Both the position numbers and the translations under genes were made by a program. The notes beneath the pieces were generated by a model, which saw nothing but the letters and a program-made list of their open reading frames with translations, was not told the origin of the DNA and ran no database searches. This document shows, in pieces, positions 34,333-43,098 of a stretch of 64,000 nt of DNA. This DNA comes from CAYVOV01 sp964453525 (lineage in GTDB: Bacteria; Chloroflexota; Dehalococcoidia; Dehalococcoidales; UBA2162): NCBI GenBank assembly GCA_964453525.1, contig CAYVOV010000006.1:90119-154118 (forward strand). Reading direction: 5' to 3'. The stretch's first letter is position 1; each line of letters starts with the position of its first letter.

Positions 34333-36102
34333 ATGGAAGAAAAAGACAAGGTATACAAGTATCTCAACCCCATTGGAATTCAGGAACCGGTCGAACAGCA
34401 TCCCCTGGCACCACGACTTGACAGACTCGAAGGCAAGAATATTACCCTGAGCGTGGGCGCTGGAGGAGAACAAGGTATTCTCATCCCCCTGGTTAAGAAG
34501 CTGCCGGAGAAGTATCCGCAGGTGAACTGGAATATCAGCTACGCCGCTCCCCACGCGACCAAAGAGGGAAGTGTCGCATTGACTGACGAAGAGATGAAAA
34601 CCACGGACGCCCTTATCCGTGGCGTAGTATGGTGACATGGGGCTATATGGGAGCAGTTGCCCCACCTTTCATCAATAGAGAGACTCGGCATTCCAAGTGT
34701 ATTCATCATTTTTGAAGACCAGGACGAAGTCTGGAAACAGGCATGCAGGTTGAACAGCGTCCCCAACATAAGGCGTGTCTGGGGTTCGCGTCACGTCCCC
34801 GGTCCTGAAGACGTGGACAGTTGGATAGATGACCTGATGGACGCTCTGGTACGGCCATTAACCGAAGAAGAAAAGAATCCTCCGAAGTGGGATGTATCAA
34901 ATCCCCGGTATATCTTCGAGGGCACCCTCCAGGAAGCCCAGGAATTCTTCCAGCAGGTAGAAAATATACCGCAGCTTTATAACAACACGCCCATCTGCAA
35001 ATACACGGATGGACTCCCGATAGTACCGCCCACCGAAGAACTCGTTGAAAAAATGCTCAGGGGCACCAGCCACAAACCTGATGAAATTATCACCTTCCAG
35101 GCCGACCACCGTCTCTGGGACCGACTCAACCAGATGGGAAACTCAGGAAAGAAAGGCGACCCTGTCAGGTTTATGCCAATGAAGCGGACGGCGACAGTCG
35201 AGAAAATAGCCACTATTGGCGTCATGGCCGGCTGCAAACCGGAGCACATGCCCTTGCTTCTTGCCATAGCCGAAGCCGGCGGTGGCTGTGGAGACGGACG
35301 CGGCGGCCAGGCCTACGTAGTCAGCGGCCCGTACGCTAAAGAGATTAGCATGAATTTCGATACCAACGTGCTCGGCCCGGGCAATCCGGCCAACCGCAGT
35401 ATCGGACGCGCCGCCGAGCTTATGTGGCGCAACCTCGGAGGAAATATACCCAATGTGACCAACGCCGGAGTCTGGGGCAACGGCCTCATCAACTGCTTCC
35501 CGGAGAACGATGATGCTCTGCCGCCGGGGTGGTCCAGCCTGAGGGAAGAATACGATTTCAAGAAAGACGAGAGCTGCGTATTTAATCTAATGATGGGCTT
35601 CTCCATACGGAATACCGAGTTCATGCCGGGAGGATACCGGGAGTTCCAGAAGAGTGGTCATGGCGGTATCGGCAGACGGCTGGGAGTTAAGGGCATCCCG
35701 GGCCCCCACAACTGGATGGAATACTTCGTCGATAGCCTCTGGAAAGACGGCGAGGGTGGTAAAACTTTCCTGATGCTGCCTGAAATGGCTCGTGACCTTC
35801 AGCTCTATGGCTTCAAGACCAAGGACGAGGTATACGAGTGGCTCTATAAAAAGAGCTTCATGACGATGAAAGAATACAGGACGCACCAGCCTCCCGATGT
35901 CTGGACGAATGCGTGGAAGGGAATCGAGGCTACATCGGGCAAGCCCTGGAAAGAACTTTCCGAGGACTACATGGTACCGGCCGTAGCTGACCCATTCGAT
36001 AATTGCATTATTGTCACCGGTGGCGGTGAAGAGATGGCGCTTTGGACGGGAGGCAGAGGAAGAAATTCGGATGCTGCCTATAGCATAGATGTCTGGCGGT
36101 AA
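34333..36102 (+). CDS. UGSC-family protein with in-frame TGA, probable selenoprotein (589 residues)
   Basis: AAGGAGG precedes ATG 34333. Residues 1-100 carry the UGSC-family start (YLNPIGIQEP, LAPRLDRLEGK), then DALIRGVVW, TGA at codon 101 (34633-34635), and the same frame continues to 36102: HGAIWEQLPHLSSIERLGIP, SVFIIFEDQDEV. In the family this position is the Sec or Cys of the U/C-G-S-C motif (context GxxDUGSCT...RGIPT). Here the motif would be U-H-G-A, so the partner Cys is missing. Residues ~200-589 form a second domain I cannot name, with MAGCKPEHMP and GGGCGDGRGG, which offer other Cys residues. A hairpin follows the TGA. Likely a redox enzyme; substrate unknown. The alternative, a nonsense mutation, is less likely given the alignment and intact flanks. 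Confidence 0.8.
34638..34664 (+). promoter_or_regulatory. SECIS-like hairpin after the in-frame TGA
   Basis: Six-base-pair stem TGGGGC (34638-34643) / GCCCCA (34659-34664) with a 15-nt loop containing atatggg, beginning 2 nt after the TGA. Bacterial SECIS elements sit within the ~40 nt after UGA with G-rich apical loops, so position and shape fit; fold energy was not computed. Confidence 0.55.
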
Positions 36103-36124
36103 AGCTTCGTAATGAATTGAGAGA

Positions 36125-36160
36125 GTATATCGGCCGTGAGTATGCTGACGGCCGATATAC
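36125..36160. terminator. Perfect 12-bp hairpin after the UGSC gene
   Basis: GTATATCGGCCG / CGGCCGATATAC with a 12-nt loop, 22 nt after the stop. There is no U-tract, so it may protect the mRNA 3' end rather than terminate; the true terminator is probably the hairpin in R4 just downstream. Confidence 0.6.
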
Positions 36161-36197
36161 ATCAAGATGTTTGTTTAATATATCACAAAACATATCA

Positions 36198-36250
36198 TTG
36201 TTTTAGCGGGAGTTCGACTCTCTTGTTTCCTTTTCTGTTTGACACATAAT
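36198..36250 (+). promoter_or_regulatory. Terminator-promoter element R4
   Basis: Hairpin gggagttcgactctc, TTGTTT 36223-36228, 16-nt spacer ending TTGACA, CATAAT 36245-36250 (one base off consensus), then tggttacac. Upstream of the nitroreductase. Confidence 0.7.
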
Positions 36251-36335
36251 TGGTTACACCGGGAGCCAAGAATCGGTAACTTTGACCTGACAGAATGCAC
36301 ATAATTAAACCAGGTAAGAGAGGAGAGATTCCAAG

Positions 36336-36878
36336 ATGGATGTATGGGAAGCTATCGAAAAGAGAAGAACCATTCGTCAGTTTAGGGGTAAAGTTTCACA
36401 ATCAATGCTACGTCGACTTATTAAGGCTGGTGCACGAGCTCCCTCGGCAAGTAATACCCAACCATGGGAATTTATCATAATCGAAGACCAGAAGATAATT
36501 GATGTTATCGCTGAGCAAAAGGGTAAGCAGGAGGGATTAAGGGGTGGTCAACGAAGGGTAGCTATAGAGAAGGGGCTATATGTTAACTCGAGTGTTGTCG
36601 CAATTTGTATTAAGAAAGGTGGACTTAGTGTCGCAGCGGCATGGACGGCCGCCGAGAATATAGCACTGGCAGCGACCGGTGAGGGACTTGGTTGCGTCAT
36701 GTCTGTCTTCGGTGGCGAGCATAAAGCGGCGGCGGAGAAGTTGTTAATGATTCCCGATACCCACGAACTTGCAACTATTCTTTGCCTTGGCATACCTGAG
36801 AGGATACCGGAAAAGGTCGGAGTGGACCGTCCTGATTTCAGTTGGCTGCATATTAACACATTTGGCAATCCAGGCTAA
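36336..36878 (+). CDS. Nitroreductase-family FMN protein
   Basis: 180 residues. MDVWEAIEKRRTIRQFRGK start with the FMN-phosphate Arg pair, ARAPSASNTQPWEFIIIEDQ (FMN contact), and GEGLGCVMSVFGGEH near the C-terminus. Acts as a homodimer on nitro, quinone or flavin substrates; the short form suggests a substrate-specific type. AGGAGA precedes the ATG. Single-gene unit between R4 and R5. Confidence 0.9.
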   Translation: MDVWEAIEKRRTIRQFRGKVSQSMLRRLIKAGARAPSASNTQPWEFIIIEDQKIIDVIAEQKGKQEGLRGGQRRVAIEKGLYVNSSVVAICIKKGGLSVAAAWTAAENIALAATGEGLGCVMSVFGGEHKAAAEKLLMIPDTHELATILCLGIPERIPEKVGVDRPDFSWLHINTFGNPG

Positions 36879-36895
36879 CTAACTAAACGCTAGAA

Positions 36896-36951
36896 TTGTT
36901 TCAGGCTGAGTCCGACTCTCCCTTGTTTTTCTTATTTATTTGACATATAAT
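36896..36951 (+). promoter_or_regulatory. Terminator-promoter element R5
   Basis: Hairpin gagtccgactc, TTGTTT 36923-36928, 17-nt spacer ending TTGACA, TATAAT 36946-36951, then cgtttgcac. Upstream of the SDR gene by 74 nt. Confidence 0.72.
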
Positions 36952-37024
36952 CGTTTGCACTAAAATAATCCCATGTTTAATTACAATAATTCGGCTAGTA
37001 GCGAATGAATTAAAGAGGTGCAAG

Positions 37025-37978
37025 ATGGGAACTGTGTTGGTTACTGGAGGGACCGGATTTATAGGAATTCACACGGCGCGGGAGTTAGCTGATGTCTGTG
37101 AAAAGGTTGTAGTTACTTATCGGCGATATTTTAATCCACCTCAACTGATAGCTGGACTTGTTGAGTCTAAAATAAAAGCAGTACGTTGTGACGCTCTGGA
37201 TATACCCGAATTGATGAGGGTAATTCATGATAATCGAGTTGATAGCATAGTGCATTTTACTCACATCTCAAATTATGAGGGATCTATATATCAGGCGATG
37301 CAAACGAACGTTATGGGACTCGTAAATATTTTAGAAGCCGCTGCATTTGCCTCAGTGAAAAAACTGACTTACATCAGTTCAATAGGTGCAATCGGTAGTC
37401 CAGTAAATCCTACTGGAGCCGAAGAGGAAATTGTAAATATCATATCTCCTCCTATCGGTGTCATTACACCATCGAAGAAGGTGGGCGAAATACTCAGTAC
37501 CTATTATGGTGACACATTCGGTTTTCCAGTGATAATTGCACGGCCGGGAGGCGTTTCTTTTGGCCCTTATAGTGAATCGCAGGCAGACCATACGAGAATA
37601 TTACGGCCGATGCTGGAAGGCGTTCTGGCTGGAAAGCCCGTTGATTTTCCGGAAATACACGGCGATAGCCAGTTGAATTTAATAGATGTGAGAGATACAG
37701 CAGCGGGAATAGCCGTGGTGCATACTGCTGAAAAAAATAAGTTCAGACTTTACTGTATCGGTGGAGATAAACCAACCACCTGGAATGAAATCGCTGAAAT
37801 AATAAAAGAGCTTGTTCCCGGTTCGGTAATCCAGTTCGGTAACAAGAATCAACCGTCAAAAGCTTACCCTGTTCCAACAAAACTTCGAGCTGAAATTGAG
37901 TTTGAATTTAAAGCGAAAAATGATTTCAAGAGCGGCTTGGGAAAGTATATCGAATGGTATCAGGCTGGTAGACCATAA
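37025..37978 (+). CDS. Extended SDR-type NAD-dependent epimerase/dehydratase
   Basis: 317 residues. Rossmann motif VTGGTGFIGIHTARELAD; acidic residue in RCDALDIPELM for cofactor; YISSIGAIG is the strand with the active-site Ser. The usual YxxxK is read as ITPSKKVGE, so Lys is kept but the catalytic Tyr is replaced by Ile. It may therefore be a weak, altered or non-catalytic member. Followed 68 nt later by the M24-like gene on the same transcript. Confidence 0.85.
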   Translation: MGTVLVTGGTGFIGIHTARELADVCEKVVVTYRRYFNPPQLIAGLVESKIKAVRCDALDIPELMRVIHDNRVDSIVHFTHISNYEGSIYQAMQTNVMGLVNILEAAAFASVKKLTYISSIGAIGSPVNPTGAEEEIVNIISPPIGVITPSKKVGEILSTYYGDTFGFPVIIARPGGVSFGPYSESQADHTRILRPMLEGVLAGKPVDFPEIHGDSQLNLIDVRDTAAGIAVVHTAEKNKFRLYCIGGDKPTTWNEIAEIIKELVPGSVIQFGNKNQPSKAYPVPTKLRAEIEFEFKAKNDFKSGLGKYIEWYQAGRP

Positions 37979-38046
37979 TGGGAAAAAGCTGGAATATCTT
38001 TTGAGACAAGGGGAGCAAAATTTTCATTACAGGAGGGAAAAGAGCA

Positions 38047-39372
38047 ATGGCCAAATTACAATGGAAAAATTTTCTTTCTGAGAAAGAACGTGACCGGAGA
38101 TGGCAGCTTGTGCGAGATTATATGGGGGACAAAGGACTAGACGGTCTGCTGGCGCTCGGTGGGGGAGTATGGCAAGTTGATAATGGTCGGTTCGTGCAAC
38201 AACAAAACCTGGATCGCTACTTGAGTGGATGGTGTAGTGGAGCTACGGTGGTGTTTCCACTGGAGGGCGAGCCGGTTCTATTAGGCGCACCGTTTTGGAC
38301 GGTGGCGAAGTGGACACCTGAGACGCCGAAAGAAGAACTTCCCTGGATTAAAGATGTTCGGACAAGTGCATCAGCTGCAGCAATAGTGGAAGCTATCAAA
38401 GAGAAGGGATTAGAAGATGGCAGGGTAGCTGCCGGTAGCATATCTCAGGTCAGGGGCGCCGCGGGTCCCGAGAGATGGACTTCTACAGTATGGGGTACAG
38501 GTATGGTCTGGAATCAGATAGTGCAGCGACTTCCCAACTGTAAATTCGAGAGTATAGGTGATGACCTCCTTTTTTTAATTTTGGTAAAGAGTGAGGAAGA
38601 GCTTGTCCTGGTTCGTAAAGCTGCCGCTGCCCTCGAAGAAGCTATGACTGCTGTAGTGAAGACGGTCCGCGCCGGTGCCAGCGAACTGGACGTTTATTTG
38701 GCTATAATCAATGAGACATGGAAACACGGGGCCGTTCCAAGTGAACCTTATATCACTTCAGGTCCGGCTCCGACCGCTGGAGCCGAACTCTGGCAGCGAG
38801 GGTTCAGTTCACCTCGTGTATTTGAGCCGGGAGATGTCGTTGTTTGCGGTAATTGTTGTTTCGCGTACGTCGGAGGACTTGAAGCACAGTCACAACAAAC
38901 GGTGGCCATTCCTCCGGTTTCTAAGGAAACAACCGAATGTGCACGAATAGCTCGGGAATCATATGAGTCAGGTCTCGAGGCTTTGAAGCCAGGGAGACCG
39001 TTCAGCGAAGTAGCCGATGCAATGGCCGAACCAATTGAACGAGCCGGAGCCTGGACATATTCAGCCAATATTCACAGTCTGAATCCTATACTTATTGGAG
39101 CCAGCGGGAATGAAGGGTCAATGCGTTTGAGATATGAATTTTATAAAGATTACTTCGAGAAGTATAAAGAACGTACCGAAACACGAGGACGCACCCGGAG
39201 TCAGGAGTTACAGGAAGTAATATTGAAACCTGGAATGGTGTTCGAATTTGAGAATCATGCCTGTCTTGGAAGGCATCTTGTTAATGTGGGAAGTACAGTG
39301 TTGGTAACTGATACAGGTGCTGAAGAATTAAACAAGATAGGAACTCAAATGCGAATAGCTGGTGAGATATAG
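38047..39372 (+). CDS. M24 / creatinase-fold (Xaa-Pro aminopeptidase-like) protein
   Basis: 441 residues with an N-terminal creatinase-N domain and a pita-bread C-terminal domain (SEEELVLVRKAAAALEEAMT, KPGMVFEFENHACLGRHLVN). The metallopeptidase Asp ligands are not in place: GDVVVCGNCCFAYVGGLEAQ lacks the D-x(10)-D pattern, though the late Glu is kept. This resembles metal-independent creatinase-type hydrolases of C-N bonds more than a true peptidase. CAGGAGGG precedes the ATG. A copy of its last 60 codons lies at 29358-29543. Confidence 0.8.
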   Translation: MAKLQWKNFLSEKERDRRWQLVRDYMGDKGLDGLLALGGGVWQVDNGRFVQQQNLDRYLSGWCSGATVVFPLEGEPVLLGAPFWTVAKWTPETPKEELPWIKDVRTSASAAAIVEAIKEKGLEDGRVAAGSISQVRGAAGPERWTSTVWGTGMVWNQIVQRLPNCKFESIGDDLLFLILVKSEEELVLVRKAAAALEEAMTAVVKTVRAGASELDVYLAIINETWKHGAVPSEPYITSGPAPTAGAELWQRGFSSPRVFEPGDVVVCGNCCFAYVGGLEAQSQQTVAIPPVSKETTECARIARESYESGLEALKPGRPFSEVADAMAEPIERAGAWTYSANIHSLNPILIGASGNEGSMRLRYEFYKDYFEKYKERTETRGRTRSQELQEVILKPGMVFEFENHACLGRHLVNVGSTVLVTDTGAEELNKIGTQMRIAGEI

Positions 39373-39379
39373 AAAAGCA

Positions 39380-39436
39380 TTGTTTCAGGGGGAGTCCGAC
39401 TCTCCTTGTGGTTTTTCCGTTTATTTTTCATAGAAT
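39380..39436 (+). promoter_or_regulatory. Element R6 (terminator half intact, promoter half decayed)
   Basis: Hairpin gggggagtccgactctcc then TTGTGG-TTTTT, but the -10 region reads tagaat with a 19-nt spacer and TTGACA is changed to tttttca. No same-strand gene follows; the next gene (MFS) converges. Works as the terminator of the M24 gene. Confidence 0.65.
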
Positions 39437-39590
39437 CGTGTGTGATATAAGACAAGCTTGTTTAGTCAATTTCCGGAAGGAGCGTCCTTTTCAAGAGAAG
39501 ACAAAAACAACAATTTCTAACCATGGATCACCTTCTGAGAGTTAAATCAGAAAGAGAAAATTATTACTAAAGAAAAGCTGGCGGTAATTA

Positions 39591-40937
39591 TCACGTAATC
39601 TTGTAGATATTTGTGGCCTGGTCTGGTAGCTTGGGAGGAGAAGCCAGCGATATAAAAATTGTAGAAAAGGTGAGTAACGCCACGCATACAATGAAGACTG
39701 TAATGTAGCTGCCTGTGGTGTCATATACCCATCCGGCATAGATAGGGGCTAGCACTGCGACCGGTAACATGAACATCATTAAGGTTCCTCGAATGGAGCC
39801 AAAAGCTTTTCTTCCGAAATAGCGTGCACTTATTACACCAGTTAGGGGAGCAGTTATTGCCATTGAAAGATTATGGAAAATAAATAAGGGATACACCATA
39901 GCCAGTGTTTGTTTCAGCAGAAAAGCGGTGAAACCAATAATCTGCAGGAAATAGGCAGCTGCCTGCAAGAATCTCAGGTTTTTCTTCTTGAAACGGTCAG
40001 CAACGAACCCACCAATAAATGTTCCCGGAGTACCGCATATACTCATTAGACCGATCATAACTGCTGCTTTGACCGGATCAATCCCCATATCGGTTACAAA
40101 AGGCATAGCATGGATAACAAGAACTGGTGGAATAATAGCAAAACTGGCATACGCCACCACAAGTAGCCAGTAGGCACGTGTTCTCATTGCCTGCCTCAGG
40201 GTAAATTCTATCTCCTCGACCTCAGTAGCATACTTTACCCCCCTATCTATCACCTGGTTTATTTCTACAGTATCCTCCGTTGTGACGCCATCAGGAAGCA
40301 GCCCATAATACTCAGGTCGACGTTGCTTCACGAAAAACCAGGCAAGTGGCATGCCAACAATCCACATTACTAATCCAGCGATGACGCAGGTAACCCGCCA
40401 TCCTTGCGTCGAGACAAGCCAAGCGATCAGAGGTATTATTACTGTTGCAGCAAGCCCGATAAACATGTGCCTTATACTCAAAGCTAAACCACGTTTCCTG
40501 ACGAACCAGTTTGTTATCGTCTTTTCCAGAGGTAGTACCAAACCAATATTGGCTCCTGTTCCAAGCAGAACTCCCCAGACTAAATAGAAGGACCAAAGTG
40601 AATTTACATAATTCATTAAAATTAGGCTCAGGCCAATAATAAGGGCTCCCGAAAAGACCATCCACTTTGGTCCGAATTTGTCAATAACCCATCCGACTAC
40701 AGGGTATACCAGCCCGCCCTCAAGTCTAACAATACTGGCGGCAACAGATGTTGCTGCGCGACTGAAACCAAGGTCTGAAGCTATAGGTTTTAATAATGAT
40801 GTAAATCCGAAGTGGCTAATCCCCTGTCCCCAGAAACCTATGACACTGCAGGCCAGAACTATCCACCATCCGAAGAATATTTTGGAAAAGCTTAACTTCT
40901 TAATCGAAAGCGCTCCTTTCTCCGACAAGTGTAGCAT
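39591..40937 (-). CDS. Major facilitator superfamily transporter
   Basis: About 448 residues from ATG 40937 (a TTG at 40967 is further upstream). Twelve predicted membrane helices in two halves with a central cytoplasmic loop of about 60 residues; KIFFGWWIVLACSVIGFWGQ start, DKFGPKWM between helices 2 and 3, and GFVADRFKKKNLRFLQ in the second half. The oxalate/formate or monocarboxylate porter branch is the closest impression. Convergent with the M24 gene, so it may import the acids this cluster handles. Confidence 0.88.
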   Translation of the reverse strand: MLHLSEKGALSIKKLSFSKIFFGWWIVLACSVIGFWGQGISHFGFTSLLKPIASDLGFSRAATSVAASIVRLEGGLVYPVVGWVIDKFGPKWMVFSGALIIGLSLILMNYVNSLWSFYLVWGVLLGTGANIGLVLPLEKTITNWFVRKRGLALSIRHMFIGLAATVIIPLIAWLVSTQGWRVTCVIAGLVMWIVGMPLAWFFVKQRRPEYYGLLPDGVTTEDTVEINQVIDRGVKYATEVEEIEFTLRQAMRTRAYWLLVVAYASFAIIPPVLVIHAMPFVTDMGIDPVKAAVMIGLMSICGTPGTFIGGFVADRFKKKNLRFLQAAAYFLQIIGFTAFLLKQTLAMVYPLFIFHNLSMAITAPLTGVISARYFGRKAFGSIRGTLMMFMLPVAVLAPIYAGWVYDTTGSYITVFIVCVALLTFSTIFISLASPPKLPDQATNIYKIT

Positions 40938-41343
40938 AAATGATGAAAACAGTCTGGTCGCAAGCAATGGAAAGACAATATAGCTTCTGAAAGAACCTCA
41001 AAGAATTTGGAAATTATGAGGAATTCTATCTCGTTCTTTACGAGAATGTTATTCTTTTTACACATTTGATTCCACTAAAAAGTAATCTGGTCAAAAGTAA
41101 GGTAACAGGTTAATTAACAAATAATAGCTAACATCGTTTCAGGGGGAGTTCGACTCTCATTGGTTTCCCCGTCCAGTCATTATCAAATCAAGCTGAAAAC
41201 CAACCCAAAGGTTCTATCTACCGTACAGTACCGCCCACTATGCGGGACTTGAACTATCGTAACTATAGAGACTTAATCGCTGGATAATTATCGGGGGTCT
41301 ATTTCATAGAGGGAGTTTTTGAAAGGCGGTACGGGAAAGAAGA
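40938..41343. other. Spacer with decayed element R7
   Basis: At 41135-41158 lies tttcagggggagttcgactc-tc, the hairpin half of the repeat element; the promoter half is lost (no TTGACATATAAT) and no plus-strand gene follows. A possible further tRNA T-arm scrap (tgcgggacttgaac, about 41238-41251) is too short to call. Confidence 0.5.
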
Positions 41344-41392
41344 TGGTCGGGGCGAGTGAACCTCCGGGCCTCTGCGTACCGAACTGAGATCA
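41344..41392 (-). pseudogene. tRNA-Pro 3' remnant, left copy
   Basis: On the minus strand the segment ends CTCGCCCCGACCA and aligns with the intact tRNA-Pro from the anticodon loop (TTCGGTAC versus TTCGGGAC) through AGGTTCA, with a deletion in the T arm. The 14-bp sequence atggtcggggcgag (41343-41356) is repeated exactly at 42449-42462. Confidence 0.6.
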
Positions 41393-42292
41393 TTATTCCA
41401 GCGGGGTTCCGCCCTCATCAGTCAGAACGGCTTCCCCGCTGGGCAGCACGTCTATCTCCCACCAGTGACACGAGTCATCCGGGCACTGATTCGTACTTTT
41501 ACGTGGTCCCGGTGGCACATTCCAGCCGTACATGAACTTAAAATGTACCGTATCACCCTGAACCTCTGCCTCGGTGATTCGTCTGATACCTTCTTCACCA
41601 GTACTGCCTGGCCTGTTGCTGAATTTCAATGGCTCAACTTCTTCAGGAAGAAGCTGGAGTGCCTGAAGTCCTGCCCATCTGATGTCACCAACCGGGATTG
41701 AATCGAATCTCCAGCTTTGTAGCAAATCATTGAGCTCAGCCACCGTTCTATCAGATGCCTTGCGATGGCAGGCAACCACAAGCTGCAAGTCACGCCCCCA
41801 CTTGAAGAATTCCATGAAATGAGCAACCGATTCGTCATCCTCCCGGCAATCATGCGGTTGCCATAATCCGCTGAGGTCATTGAGGGCATATTCGTCTGGA
41901 TATTCACTTACCTCCCGTAAGCTAGGAGGGCCCACAATGCGCACTAGGGCCACGTAAGCGCCGCCTTTCGGAATCTGCTCCATTACGGTTTGAGGACCGT
42001 AACGGTAGGTTTCATGGTCGGCGGTTTTCTCAATGAGTACCTCGCGTGCCCAGAAATCGTCCTGCCCCCAGCTATTAAAAGCCACCTGACCATAGAAATG
42101 TTCTGCCAGGCTTTCCGACCCCTCAACTGCTGCCCACCCCGAGGGTAACTGGACTTCCAGGTAGAGTTCATCGGAGCGGAAAAGGCTGGGTGGGGAAGAC
42201 GGCTGCCCCGATGACTCATCGCTGCTACACGCGGAGTAGCTTATCGCCAGCGCCAGAATCATGGTGAGAGCACAGAGATACCGCATTTTCAT
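41393..42292 (-). CDS. Putative lipoprotein
   Basis: 299 residues. Signal: MKMRYLCALTMILALAISYSACSS with lipobox SYSAC; then a Ser/Pro linker and a soluble domain (YLEVQLPSGWAAVEGSESLA) recalling PsbP/DUF1795-like folds, with late NQCPDDSCHWWEID. Family not identified with certainty. It is bracketed by two tRNA-Pro fragments in direct orientation and is probably a small inserted cargo gene. Confidence 0.65.
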   Translation of the reverse strand: MKMRYLCALTMILALAISYSACSSDESSGQPSSPPSLFRSDELYLEVQLPSGWAAVEGSESLAEHFYGQVAFNSWGQDDFWAREVLIEKTADHETYRYGPQTVMEQIPKGGAYVALVRIVGPPSLREVSEYPDEYALNDLSGLWQPHDCREDDESVAHFMEFFKWGRDLQLVVACHRKASDRTVAELNDLLQSWRFDSIPVGDIRWAGLQALQLLPEEVEPLKFSNRPGSTGEEGIRRITEAEVQGDTVHFKFMYGWNVPPGPRKSTNQCPDDSCHWWEIDVLPSGEAVLTDEGGTPLE

Positions 42293-42449
42293 CCTACTCA
42301 GCCCTGGTATGAAGAAGTATAAGACAACATGTACTGGATGTCCATATGGAGGGCTTCAGAGTGGAAAGCGATCATAGTGTGTTATACAATGTGTAAAGGT
42401 CTGGGCGAGTGTGATTGTGCGAATAGCCAGCTGTAAAGAGGATGGAAAA

Positions 42450-42496
42450 TGGTCGGGGCGAGAGGATTTGAACCTTCGACCTCAGCATTCTGGGGT
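42450..42496 (-). pseudogene. tRNA-Pro 3' remnant, right copy
   Basis: Minus strand: anticodon-stem 3' side, GAGGTCGAAGGTTCAAATCC and CTCGCCCCGACCA. Matches the 3' half of the intact tRNA at 29220-29266 closely; the 5' half (D arm and acceptor 5' strand) is absent. Typical scar of integration or recombination in a tRNA gene. Confidence 0.7.
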
Positions 42497-42577
42497 GACA
42501 TTTATGGTGCAACAGTTGACGAGTTTTACGTATTATCTTCTAAATACCAGACTGTTAGTTATCCTTTATTTCTTCTT

Positions 42578-43084
42578 TTAATTGCTCTCCTGCCTCGCCG
42601 CAATTTCCCTGAGCATCGGCAGGATGCCTCCTTTAGCAAGCACCTCTTTCATTTCATCAGGCAGCGGTTCAGAAGATAATACCGTCCCTGTATTCACGCT
42701 GGTTATTCTGGCATTATCCAGATCCAGTTCAAGTTCATCTCCCTCGTCGAAGGCACCGGATACGCCGGGGCAGGACACAATCGGAAGCCCCACCGCTATC
42801 GCATTTCTGAAGAATATCCTTGAGAAAGACTCTGCAATTACGGCAGCAATCCCGCAGGCTTTAAGGACAGAGGGAGCTTCTTCCCGGCTTGAACCGCAGC
42901 CGAAGTTGTTTCCACCGACAATTACATCACTTTCTTTTACCTCCACCGGAAACTTCGGATTTACTACCTCCAGGACATGCTTCCTCATTTCTTCAAGAGG
43001 TGCGTTCATATAACGCCCTGGTGAAATGACATCGGTATTTATATCGTCGCCGAATTTCCATACCCTTCCCTTTATAATATCCAT
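42578..43084 (-). CDS. leuD: 3-isopropylmalate dehydratase-type small subunit (LeuD family)
   Basis: 168 residues. GRVWKFGDDINTDVISPGRY start and GGNNFGCGSSREEAP, the substrate-binding signature of the swivelling domain. Pairs with the large subunit 14 nt upstream to interconvert hydroxy-diacids by dehydration/hydration. The family covers isopropylmalate, homoaconitate, citraconate and dimethylmalate hydro-lyases; with no leuA nearby and catabolic neighbours the leucine role is doubtful. Confidence 0.9.
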   Translation of the reverse strand: MDIIKGRVWKFGDDINTDVISPGRYMNAPLEEMRKHVLEVVNPKFPVEVKESDVIVGGNNFGCGSSREEAPSVLKACGIAAVIAESFSRIFFRNAIAVGLPIVSCPGVSGAFDEGDELELDLDNARITSVNTGTVLSSEPLPDEMKEVLAKGGILPMLREIAARQESN

Positions 43085-43098
43085 ATCAGTCTTCCTCG

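Noticed and set aside
41238..41251. Third tRNA fragment near 41.24 kb
   Set aside because: Only about 14 nt resemble a T arm, too short to separate from chance.
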